Shown here one piece after another: positions 10,961-21,280 of a stretch of DNA of 64,000 bases; the first letter of the stretch is position 1, and each line of letters opens with the position of its first letter. The position numbers and the translations under genes are program-made. The DNA is from Odiellus spinosus (Eukaryota > Arthropoda > Arachnida > Opiliones > Phalangiidae): the NCBI GenBank assembly GCA_963920705.1, contig OY987233.1:9783459-9847458 (forward strand), written 5' to 3'. The notes beneath the pieces are model-generated. The model worked only from the letters and a program-made list of their open reading frames with translations, did not search any database and was not told where the DNA came from.

Positions 10961-11304
10961 ATCGTTTAAATAGGCCTAATCTACCAGTAATGAAATTTAC
11001 AGACAAATATTGAACTAGAAATTAATTTAAAACTTAACCCCGAGAAATAGGCTTAGCTGAATTCATGGAGATCCTGAATTGTTTCGCATTGAGAGTCATC
11101 GACCAATGAGAAAAGGCTAATCGTTAAGGCGAGATCTTTATGAGACTCCGGAAGAAATGAATCCAGCTAAGCCTAATTTCAGAGTAAGTTTTAAATTTAT
11201 TTCTAGTTTAATATTTGTTTTTGTAAATTTCTTTACTGGTGGTTTAGGTTTATTTAAACGATAAGGAATCGATAAAAAATCACTTGTTAGGTTGCATTCT
11301 CCCT
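10961..11304. mobile_element. Family B MITE, copy B2 (left end missing)
   Basis: Begins inside the left arm at ATCGTTTAAATAGGCC. The right end is complete (GGTTGCATTCTCCCT, then TTAA at 11305-11308). The inner arms belong to the subtype with TTTCGCATTGAGAG. Confidence 0.8.
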
Positions 11305-11842
11305 TTAAAGCTTGTGTTAAAGAATTGTAATTAGTATTCAAAGGGAGAAGTCATTTTCTGGTTTGTCTAACTTGTTTCTTTCCGGCTACTCTTAGGCTAA
11401 GTACCGTAATTAAGTAGGCTTAAGCGTAACAATTAGTCGTATCCAACGCAATTTCTGTTACAATTTCTTATAAAAAGAACAAATGAGGGAACATAAGAGA
11501 AATTGTTGAAGCATCGATTTAAAAGAACCCCTCACTTGTTTCCTCAAAATTTCTTTGCCCGGAGAGAACCTCCCCCCTTTCGCGTCGCTAATAAAGTATC
11601 TTTATTGATTTCTTCGCCAAATTGTCCGTAAATACTTGACATGCTACTCCCTTAAGATATTTAAGCTCGGAGGAAAGCGGTACCGAACTAAGCTCGCATC
11701 GCGACTGCTAATAGGAGGGAAATTACGTTTTGTCTTTAGTCCATTTTAGCGGAAGAATTATAACTTTATTCCTTTGGGAGGTTTTTTAATCAAAACATAT
11801 TTCATTTCCGTTCGAGATCGAATTGCGATTCGACCCAAAATC
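11305..11842. other. Unassigned sequence
   Basis: No feature supported. A short inverted pair around TAAGAGAAATTGTTG / CAATTTCTTATAAAA near 11460-11510 is the only structure seen. Confidence 0.35.
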
Positions 11843-11846
11843 TTAA

Positions 11847-12283
11847 AGGTAGAATGCAATCTAACAACGAGTGATTTTTTTTTTATCGATTCCTTATCGT
11901 TTAAATAAGCCTAATCCACCGATAAAAAGTTTACAAAACAAATATTAAACTAGATATTAATTTAAACCCATAAAAATAGCCTTAGCGAGATTCATGGAGA
12001 TCAGCTGAATTGCCTCCGTGTAAGGTCTAGCGACCAATCAGCAATTACTCGTCATTCACGCGAGATCTCTACGAGACTTAAAATAGTATTCGATTGGTCG
12101 CTAGACCTTATACGTGAGGAAATCAGGATCTCCATGAATCCAGCTAAGCCTATTTTGATGGTAAGTTTTAAATTTATTTCTAGTTTAATATTTGTTTCTC
12201 AAATGTTTTCACTAGCGGTAAGGGCCTATTTAAACAATAAGGAATCGATAAAAAAACACTTGTAGTTACGTTGCATTCTCCCT
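11847..12283. mobile_element. Family B MITE, copy B3 (both TTAA flanks)
   Basis: TTAA at 11843-11846 and 12284-12287. Ends AGGTAGAATGCAATCTAA and GTTGCATTCTCCCT. The inner arm subtype carries CCGTGTAAGGTCTAGCGACC on one side and GGTCGCTAGACCTTATACG on the other. Confidence 0.85.
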
Positions 12284-12287
12284 TTAA

Positions 12288-12500
12288 ATAGGCTTAATCC
12301 ACCAATAAAACAATTTACAAACAAATTACCAGAAATAAATTTAAAACTTACCCGGAAAATAGGCTTAACTGGATTCATTGAGATCGAATGTTATTGCAAG
12401 GCCCTTAATGACGGCTCTTTGTTCATTGCCCGCTCACCCTTCAACGCGAATAAATTCAGGATCTCCATGAATCCAGCTAAGCCTATTTTCCGGATAAGTT
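12288..12500. mobile_element. Family B MITE, copy B4 (truncated both ends), abutting B3
   Basis: Starts at TAGGCTTAATCCACC immediately after the B3 terminus and stops at CCGGATAAGTTGG. It has short arms with a central CACCCTTCAACGCGAA segment. The head-to-tail join suggests insertion into, or recombination with, the end of another B copy. Confidence 0.75.
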
Positions 12501-13198
12501 GGAAAAAACCCGAATTCAACTGTGCAGTGGACGAAAATTTAATATACCTTTCTACTACTGTACTTTTGTTGAATTCATGAACGTTATTTAATTTTCTCTA
12601 TTTGATCTAATTTTTCCTCATTGGGTAAAAATCTAATCTTAAAAGGTGTTATCCAAAATTGTCTCTAACGATTAATCATTTAAAATATATTAATAAATTT
12701 TTTAAGAGTCAGTCCCTAACCCGAATATTGAACTAAAATTACACATTGAACTTCTTAAAGAATATTAATCCATTTTTATCGTCTTTGAAACCCTCCTATT
12801 TGCTCAAATCCCTTATTTCCAACGAATTTATCAAATATTCAGTTCAATTGACAAGAATAGTCAAATAATTCGATAGCCCGAGATATATATTTTGAAATCT
12901 TTTAGAGAGAAATGAGGACAATATTCCGTTTTTAGTGAAAATTTCCATAGTCGTCTAAATTTAAATGGGTTCAAATCGTGTTAGTTGAGTAGAAAGATCA
13001 CGCCAAAATATGAATAATCGATTCTTCGTAAAAGATCGAAAAAAAAAGTGTTAAAGACTTCAAAAGAAAATATTTTATATTTTAATTAATATCACTATAC
13101 TATTATATTTACGCACCAAACCTCCATGATCTGATATTAGATCTACACGAACTATTACTCGCCAAAAATTACGGGCTTTAAAAATTTATAGCAGCAAA
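12501..13198. other. Unassigned AT-rich sequence
   Basis: No coding frame, terminal repeat or tandem array recognised. Confidence 0.35.
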
Positions 13199-13564
13199 CA
13201 CTTTATTCCATAAAGTAAACAACGCCCTGTAGTTTAATTCTATCAGCAAAGGTCCGGGTAAATGTACCGATAGATTCTGCAGGATTCGAGACACTCTAGC
13301 GGTTGCAGTCGCCGCGTAAGTAGTGAACGGCGGAAGCGCCACTCTGCGGAGAAATTCCGCTGAGTTGGGAGGGAAGACAATATAGCCAAGCGCGGCCCGC
13401 CTAAATTCCGTCCCTCTCTCTGGACTCAAAATATTGAGCAAGAGTCCAAATCACTCGAGCCAGACAGGGGTGATGCCTTTTTTACCTATTTTTAAGTGAT
13501 GGGCTAGTACGTTTTCTGATAGTATTAAGCTACGTGCCGTTGTTTACTCTTATGGAATAAAGTG
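13199..13564. mobile_element. Family A MITE, copy A1
   Basis: Family A has ~65-bp terminal repeats, CACTTTATTCCATAAAAGTA to CTATCAGCAAAGGTCC, and a GC-rich core. The core holds CACTCTAGCGGCCGCAGTCG, GGAGGGAAGACAATATAGCC and ATATCGAGGAAGAGTCC. This copy has both ends and the core, with GCGGTTGCAG in place of the usual NotI-type GCGGCCGC. The minus-strand frame across the core recurs in other copies but is broken by indels in several, so it is not annotated as a gene. Confidence 0.85.
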
Positions 13565-14090
13565 ATAACAGTTTTGTGGTTTTGGAATCTTTTCTAATGC
13601 ACCGACCTTAACAAAGCCGCTGAGATCTAACCCGTATTTGTATAACGTAATTAATATTCTGAGAGGAACCAAAATTAGTCTATTTTCGAAACGCGGGTCC
13701 CTATCTCTTTAAAACTATAATGTCGCGAATATGAAAGAAGCCCGCACGCGGTTCCCAAAAATTCCCGGCTACAAAGTTATTTTTGGAATATATTATAGTA
13801 TTCTTTGGTTCATTCGCAATATAATCGCTTCAAAAAAGAATTGGGATTTCTTTTCTTCCAACTTTAATATCAAACCTTTCTTACAAAAGATGGGTTCTTC
13901 TTTTACTACCGTCAAAAGGAGTAATTATTCCATAAATATACTCTAAAGAATATCAAGATGAGTTCGCGAAATAGGACGAATGCTCGTATCTTTGACGAAT
14001 TTAGGCAATTATATCGGAAGAAACAATGTATAGCCTGCACCTGTGAAAAAGGTTGGAGGTTCACGGGAAAGATTTGAGTCCAGTAACAGT
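13565..14090. other. Unassigned sequence
   Basis: Contains a 71-residue + strand frame (13731-13946) of no recognised family. No repeat arms. Confidence 0.35.
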
Positions 14091-14092
14091 TA

Positions 14093-14643
14093 GAGCTCGG
14101 AATCGGATATCCATCTTCCGTTATTCGTATATTTTCAGATATTTTATTTTCGGATAAATTGTTTGGATCTAAAAAGTTTTTATTTGTATATTCGTATAAT
14201 TGTTAAACGTATAAGGTTTACCCGAAGATAAGCGTTTGGCGCTTTATCTACGAACAAATTACTCGTATTCAAACGTATAACGATGGATAAGAAAATTCAC
14301 GTTTCCAGAATTAGTCTAAAATATAAGAAAAATAATTCAAATTGACTTTTAATTCGAAGAATATAAATAAAACGAAGAAATTAAGATTTTAAATCATCTT
14401 TTTTATTCATTATTTTTCAGGAAAATATTTTTTTGAATTTTTTTATCCTAACGTATAATGCGAATAATATTCTAAGATAAGGCCAATTTTGGATAAAAAC
14501 GGATATAGATTACGTTTTTTACTTTATCTTCGAATAAGTTAACTCGAATGAAAAATCGACTATTTTTTATCGAGCAGATAATATACATCAGAATTTAATT
14601 GATTTTATCCAATTAAAAAAAAAATTATACCAATTTCGAGCTC
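14093..14643. mobile_element. Family E foldback MITE, copy E1
   Basis: Ends GAGCTCGGAATCGGATATCC and AATTTCGAGCTC, flanked by TA on both sides (14091-14092, 14644-14645). The interior is made of imperfectly palindromic ATACGAATAA- and GATAA-rich blocks. The TA duplication suggests Tc1/mariner-type transposition, but no transposase is present. Confidence 0.8.
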
Positions 14644-14790
14644 TAACTAGAAGTAAAGCGAATTCTTTAGCTATTTAAAACGCACTTAACATTGTCAGCA
14701 CTTCATTTCCAAACTTTATGGAATAAAGTAATAGATTTTTAATTACAGTTATAATAAAAGCGAATTTGTTTTCTAATGCACCGACTTTAA

Positions 14791-15166
14791 AGTTAGAATG
14801 CAACCTAATAACAAGTGATTTTTTTATCGATTCCTTATCATTTAAATAGGCCTAATCCACCAATAAGAAGTTTACAAAACAAATATTAAACTAGAAATAA
14901 ATATAAAACTTACCATCATAATAGGCTTAGCGGGCTTCATGGAGATCCTGAATTGCCTCCGTGATAAGGTCTAGCGACCAATCAGCAAAAGCCCGTCGTT
15001 CAGGCTGGCGTTCGATTATACGCTAGGATATCAGGATTTCCGTGAATCCCGCTAAGCCTATTTTGATGGTAAGTTTTAAATTTATTTCTAGTTTAATATT
15101 TGTTTGTAATTTTTTAGACTTATTTAAACGATAAGAAATCACTCGTTGTTAGGTTTCATTCTCCCT
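14791..15166. mobile_element. Family B MITE, copy B5 (both TTAA flanks)
   Basis: TTAA at 14787-14790 and 15167-15170. Ends AGTTAGAATGCAACCTAA and GGTTTCATTCTCCCT. The left inner arm carries CCGTGATAAGGTCTAGCGACC; the right counterpart is shortened. Confidence 0.85.
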
Positions 15167-15170
15167 TTAA

Positions 15171-15750
15171 GTAGAGCGAGTTGCTAACAAGTAACAACAT
15201 TTTGCATTGTTATATTTCTGAAATGAGATATAAATTTAAGTTTTTGGAGAATATTTTTCGGTATCGATCGGTGAAGATATATATGGGCTTTTAGAAAATG
15301 AAAATACCCGGGGAAAGAAAACTTTTCTTGGCTTACTCCGTTACTTTGAGTAATGGTTATGGAAATATTATCCCACTCTTTGTTATAAACAAACCTCCAA
15401 ATATTAGGCCAGTTATATGGAGGGCACTAAGGTAAACAAACCATATACGCGCGACAATTAATTTTATCTGAATATTATCCAAAGATTGATATTTGTGGCC
15501 ACCTAGTGTCGAGAAAAGCAGGCACCTGACCACATTTTACATTTAAAATATATAAATATCTATGTAACAATAACGAGGGCAGGAGTTATCCCATTCACCA
15601 GAATTTTAGTAGCCTAAATGTCCTTTTCGATACAACAATTATCGAAGGATGCGTTTGTTGAGGTTTGGTTAGTTAATCCCTTGAATTTTCTCTCACTTTA
15701 AATGTTTTACTCTAAATTAACCCAATCTTTTGGAAGGTTATTCGGTCAAA
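15171..15750. other. Unassigned AT-rich sequence
   Basis: Nothing supported before the minisatellite begins. Confidence 0.35.
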
Positions 15751-15754
15751 TTAT

Positions 15755-16722
15755 ATATAATCAAACCAAATGGTCAAACTATAGTCAAACCATATGGCCA
15801 AACTATAGTCAAACCATGATCAAACTATGGTCAAATTATAGTCGAACTAGAGTCGAACTAAAGTCGAACTAAAGTCGAACTATGGTCAAATTATAGTCGA
15901 ACTAGAGTCGAATTAGAGTCGAATTAGAGTCGAATTAGAGTCGAATTAGAGTCGAATTAGAGTCGAATTAGAGTCGAATTAGAGTCGAATTAGAGTCGAA
16001 TTAGAGTCGAATTAGAGTCGAATTAGAGTCGAATTAGAGTCGAATTAGAGTCGAATTAGAGTCGAATTAGAGTCGAATTAGAGTCGAATTAGAGTCGAAT
16101 TAGAGTCGAATTAGAGTCGAATTAGAGTCGAATTAGAGTCGAATTAGAGTCGAATTAGAGTCGAATTAGAGTCGAATTAGAGTCGAATTAGAGTCGAATT
16201 AGAGTCGAATTAGAGTCGAATTAGAGTCGAATTAGAGTCGAATTAGAGTCGAATTAGAGTCGAATTAGAGTCGAATTAGAGTCGAACTAGAGTCGAACTA
16301 GAGTCGAACTAGAGTCGAACTAGAGTCAAACTAGAGTCAAACTAGAGTCAAACTAGAGTCAAACTAGAGTCAAACTAGAGTCAAACTAGAGTCAAACTAG
16401 AGTCAAACTAGAGTCAAACTAGAGTCAAACTAGAGTCAAACTAGAGTCAAACTAGAGTCAAACTAGAGTCAAACTAGAGTCAAACTAGAGTCAAACTAGA
16501 GTCAAACTAGAGTCAAACTAGAGTCAAACTAGAGTCAAACTAGAGTCAAACTAGAGTCAAACTAGAGTCAAACTAGAGTCAAACTAGAGTCAAACTAGAG
16601 TCAAACTAGAGTCAAACTAGAGTCAAACTAGAGTCAAACTAGAGCCAAACTAGAGCCAAACTAGAGCCAAACTAGAGCCAAACTAGAGCCAAACTAGAGC
16701 CAAACTAGAGCCAAACTATAAT
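15755..16722 (+). repeat. 11-bp minisatellite with stepped variant blocks
   Basis: Tandem array of an 11-mer. The left edge is ragged (ATGGTCAAACTATAGTC type). It is followed by a block of about 34 units of AGTCGAATTAG (15905-16283), a few AGTCGAACTAG, about 29 units of AGTCAAACTAG (16325-16640) and finally about 7 units of AGCCAAACTAG. Variants occur in contiguous blocks, as expected from successive local expansions. Confidence 0.95.
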
Positions 16723-17454
16723 CAGACCCACGGTGGCAAACCCAATTTCCAAAAATTCTGATTTTGACCAAGTTTTCACACGAATTTCTTTGAAACTGGC
16801 AAGTTGATTAAAAAAAGTATATTTCAACATTTCGTTGTTAAAACTCAAATTAATTCCACTTTAAATAAATCACGCGTTTTCCAAAAAATAAAATTTTAGG
16901 TAAATAATAAAAATTAAATTGGTCACATTTAGAAAAACTATAGTCCGTAGCTCTTTATTGGCCTAAACTTTAACGACAGTATCTGGAACGTGATTTCTAA
17001 TAAATTCATTGGTTCTCCTTCGCGCGTTAAGCCAACCAGATGCGGTTTAAGGTTTCAACGTATAAGCTATAATAATAATAATAATAATAATAATAATCAT
17101 AATATAAGGCATTGGATATATGGGAAAATATGATGGAACTCATTCGAGTAGAAACGGGAGATCCTAGGGTTTGTATTAGGCAATATCTATATATGAACAC
17201 GTATAAGGTTTGCCATACTAAGTTACAGCCAAGGATCAGACGTTTATAGGGAAGGTGAAAAGGAAAATGATGTGATTTTTGTTATCGATTCTATACTATT
17301 AATAAAAATGGGAAAAATATTCTTATTTGGTTAATTCAATTAAATGGAGAACCTCCGACTAATTAAAAGACTCCCTTTTACCTTTGACTTCGTAAAATAT
17401 CCGTAAATAAAATAGCGTGAAATAATCAAGAACAAGCAGGATTTAGTTTTTTCT
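16723..17454. other. Unassigned sequence with an ATA microsatellite
   Basis: A run of about ten AAT/ATA units lies at 17069-17097. Otherwise nothing supported. Confidence 0.6.
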
Positions 17455-18330
17455 ATTGTTAATGCATTTTCTATTGTTATTGTATTTTCTAATATTATGG
17501 TTTTTCTACTGTTATGGTATTTTTGCTTCTGTTATGGTAACTATTTTTCCTTCTGTTACGGTATTTATCTTCTTTTATGGTTTTTTATCTTCTGTTATGG
17601 TATTTTTGCTTCTGTTATGGTATTTTTCTTTTGTTATGGTATTTTTCCTTTTGTTATGGTATTTTTGCTTCTGTTATGGTATTTTTCTTTTGTTATGGTA
17701 TTTTTCCTTTTGTTATGGTATTTTTCCTTTTGTTATGGTATTTTTCCTTTTGTTATGGTATTTTTCCTTCTGTTATGGTATTTTTCCTTCTGTTATGGTA
17801 TTTTTCCTTCTGTTATGGTATTTTTTCTTCTGTTATGGTATTTTTTCTTCTGTTATGGTATTTTTTTTTTTCTGTTATGGTATTTTTTTTTTCTGTTATG
17901 GTATTTTTTTTTTCTGTTATGGTATTTTTTCTTCTGTTATGGTATTTTTTCTTCTGTTATGGTATTTTTTCTTCTGTTATGGTATTTTTTCTTCTGTTAT
18001 GGTATTTTTTCTTCTGTTATGGTATTTTTTCTTCTGTTATGGTATTTTTTCTTCTGTTATGGTATTTTTTCTTCTGTTATGGTATTTTTTCTTCTGTTAT
18101 GGTATTTTTTCTTCGGTTATGGTATTTTTTCTTCGGTTATGGTATTTTTTCTTCGGTTATGGTATTTTTTCTTCGGTTATGGTATTTTTTCTTCGGTTAT
18201 GGTATTATTTCTTCTGTTATGGTATTATTTCCTTCTGGTATGGTATTTTTCTATTGTTACTGTATTTTTTCTAAGGCTTTGGCTTTCTATAATATGGTAC
18301 TTTCCTCCTGTTATGGTATTTTTCAAATAT
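17455..18330 (+). repeat. 20-bp minisatellite (TTTTTTCTTCTGTTATGGTA)
   Basis: About 40 units, nearly perfect from 17820 to 18220. Variants are blocked: CCTTTTGTTATGG units first, then CTTCTGTTATGG, then a run with CGGTTATGG (18110-18200). All three + frames stay open for 250-300 residues because the unit has no stop in any frame and 20 is not a multiple of 3. Every frame yields the same 20-residue hydrophobic repeat, so these frames are artefacts. Confidence 0.95.
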
Positions 18331-18990
18331 TATAGGTTTTTTTATTCTTATTGTAGCTCAATAAAAAATTCCAAATACTTTTTAAACGATCTTTCCTAGA
18401 AAAAATTTCAAAATCCATGAATGAAAAATCCATGACACCTTCACTTGAAAATGAAAGTCTATATATATATATAAAGTAATATATATTTGAAACTATAAAA
18501 CCATAATTCTTTCCCTAGGTCTGCTGGTCCCTACTGACCCGTCGCGTGAGACTTAATATGTCGGGCGAAACTCGAGGGGGGCTGTAACGCGGCTAGCTGA
18601 CCAGCTGCATGCTGGCAGTATCCAATATGGATATAGAAATGCCTCTAGGTGAATCATAAGTTATTTAGAAGGAATCTAATACGAGAAATAAAAGAAATTC
18701 AATCAGGTCCCCAGAGTGATATAAATGTAGGCCCATTCGCGGGAGGAGGAGCCTAGGGAATAGAACAGAACGACGTATCGAATCGTATCTGGGTCATCGG
18801 CCAAAACAAAATCCAAGCTCTTCTTTCATATCAATGACTTCGGATGAGAAAATACGCTGTGCTGAAAACAAGAGAAGCTCCGTCTTCCCTGTCCGCGATT
18901 TCTAGAGAATATTTTCCAAGCTAAAACAACCTATGTCCAAACTGACATTTTTCATAGTCAAAAGTTCAATAGTTTTCAGGTTACATTAGC
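18331..18990. other. Unassigned sequence
   Basis: A short AT microsatellite lies at 18460-18472. The block 18520-18800 is GC-richer (for example GTCGGGCGAAACTCGAGG), but no frame is supported. Confidence 0.35.
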
Positions 18991-19512
18991 CGCGTTCATA
19001 CTAGGCCTTGGAATAGATTTAAACCGTTTCAAAAACTTTCACTAGAGTCGTGTGAACAGGAAATTGTCTGTTCTCGAATCGATTTGACACGATTTCTCAA
19101 AAGATACGTTTCCCTAGGGTCGTGTGAACGGGAAACCGTCTTTTCTTGAATCGATTTAATACGATTTCTCAAAAGCCGCGTTCATACTACGCTTTGGAAT
19201 CGATTTAAACCGTTTCAAAACAAGAAACCGTCTTATCGAATCGATTTGACACGATTTCTCAAAAGATACATTCATACTAGGCCTTGGAATCGATTTAAAC
19301 CGTTTCAAAACGATTCATTAGAGTCATGTGAACGGGAAACATTTTGTCGAATCGATTTGATACGATTTCTTAAAAGCCACGTTCATACTAGACCTTGGAA
19401 TCGATTTAAACCGTTTGAAAAACGTTTCCCTAGAATCGTGTGAACGGGAAACCGTCTTTTATCGAATCGATTTGATTCGATTTCTCAAAAGCCGCGTTCA
19501 TACTAGGCCTTA
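18991..19512. repeat. Tandem array of family C end segments
   Basis: Five to six consecutive copies of the same end of family C, each starting near GCCGCGTTCATACTAGGCC (18991, 19175, 19268, 19375, 19490) and running through GAATCGATTTAAACCGTTTC to GATTTCTCAAAAG. Spacing varies from about 90 to 180 bp. There is no opposite end. It reads as a terminus amplified in tandem rather than as independent insertions. Confidence 0.8.
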
Positions 19513-20282
19513 TAATCAGTAAAACTCTGACTTTAAACCTAGATTTTAGTGTAATTAAGCGGAGTTAAAATATTTGGGTTTTTTTTATTAATGTATTACA
19601 ATTTTTTAAACAAAACAGATTTTCCGATTTATCCTTCAGGGTCCCTTTAATCCGAAAATATATGAAAAATATGAATAACAGTTGAGATAATGGGTGAAAG
19701 CAAGACTTTAAATTAATACTATCGCCATAATTTGTCATATTTTTCTATTCCCTTTGACATAAAAAGGATATATCTCGGATAAATGAAGGTGTGGCTGATA
19801 AAACGACTAGATTTTTTTTTTTTTTTTTTTTTTCCCTTCTCGATATTGGCAAGCTTGAAATATTAATGGGTGTAGATAATGGGGGAATCGCGAAGTTCCG
19901 CAATTTCAGCACTTTAAATCGCTCGCGCTGAACTTTGCCTGGCCAGCGGGAATCCCGCCAAAACCTATTGACCCTTTTCTCGCCTTAGTTTTCTACTTTT
20001 CGAACCAAAATCCCTCGTTGGCCCAAATTTCTTCGCGCACGGCCGATAACGATAAAACTTTTCCTAGTAATTCCGAGCTATCGAGTTCACCGTGCCGTTC
20101 GCGTTTACAATCCAATGTTGTTACAAAAATAACGCTTCGAAACATCATACGTGGAGAAACTTGGAGGAATGAGACCCGGGAGACGCGGCCGATTGAAAAT
20201 TTTCTCTTGTAATCGTGATCAAACTTTAGCGTTAGTGTTCGACAGACTGACAAACATTATTGTTGGGGAAATGTTACTCTTA
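19513..20282. other. Unassigned, includes T22 run and a GC-richer block
   Basis: A run of 22 T lies at 19812-19833. The block 19880-20260 is CpG-richer and open in both directions for 64-86 residues, without a recognised product. It could be an exon or regulatory piece, but nothing decides this. Confidence 0.35.
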
Positions 20283-20706
20283 AGCCGTGTTCATATTAGG
20301 CCTTGGAATCGATTTAAACCGTTTCAAAACGTTTCCCTTGTGTCGTATGAACAGGAAACCGTCTTTTCTCGAATCGATTTGATTTGATTTCTCGAAACTG
20401 CTTCGGGAACCAGTTTCGTACTCGGTTTCAACAACCAATAAGATGAAGCTACATTAAATCGATGAACACGTGACGCTTAAAACGATTTCTGGCGATTTGA
20501 TTTTACCGTTTCAAATCGATTAAGAAATACTATTGTGGGACCTTAGCTTATCGGTTGTTGAAACCGAATTGGTATGAAACCGGTTCGCGAAGCAGTTTCG
20601 AAAAATTGAATCAAATCGATTCGAGAAAAGACGGTTTCCCGTTCACACGACTCCAACGGTTTTGAAACGGTTTAAATCGATTCTAAGGCCTAGTATGAAC
20701 ACGGCT
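20283..20706. mobile_element. Family C composite, copies C3
   Basis: Two C elements joined. The first runs from AGCCGTGTTCATATTAGGCC to a degraded ACTATTGTGGGACC end. The second runs in the opposite sense from TATCGGTTGTTGAAACCG to CTAGTATGAACACGGCT. Confidence 0.75.
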
Positions 20707-21116
20707 TATGAGTTGGCCAGGATGTAATTTTACTATTTTCAATGAGATTCTAAAAGTACAAACACGTTTCTCCTGAGGCGAACTCCCCACAAACACACAC
20801 ACACAAACATAGCGTCGAATGCAAAACATCTCATTGAACTAAAAATCCCTCGTGGATATAAAGAGTTTTTTTCTTCATTCGCGCGGAACGACTTGAATTG
20901 AACCAACAAAATCCCAACGACATTAGTATGCTACCACACGTACAACCAATATATAGATGACACCCATGCATTCTAAATTTACACACTAGCTTCATCGTGT
21001 TCGTGGGAAGCAGTGTTCCCATTGGTCGCGGCCACGATAACTCTAACAATATCAATGTTACAATTTTATAGGAGCTATTTCGCGGGCTTTTAAGTCATGT
21101 CGGGCAGTCCCACTAT
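20707..21116. other. Unassigned sequence
   Basis: A short AC microsatellite (CACACACACACA) lies near 20796. No supported gene. Confidence 0.4.
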
Positions 21117-21280
21117 AGCTACGGTCATACTAGCATTTTATGATTGATTTGAAACCGATATTTTAACTCCAGGAATCGTTTTAAGCGTCTCGCATTCACG
21201 TGTTATCTTTATAAATCGATTTATCGTAGCTTCATCTGTCGGTTGTTGAAACCGAATCGGTACGAAACTGGTTCCCGAAG
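21117..21280. mobile_element. Half of a family C element (C4) abutting a minisatellite
   Basis: Begins with the normal terminus AGCTACGGTCATACTAGC and is colinear with other C copies up to GAAACTGGTTCCCGAAG. There it passes directly into the 20-bp array. The other half of the element is not found beyond the array. Confidence 0.75.

Noticed and set aside
15755..16722. CRISPR array
   Set aside because: Units are contiguous 11-mers without unique spacers; the context is eukaryotic.
17456..18399. Three overlapping long open frames (252-300 residues) of hydrophobic repeats
   Set aside because: They come from a stop-free 20-bp minisatellite. All three frames give the same 20-residue repeat, so there is no sign of selection for coding.
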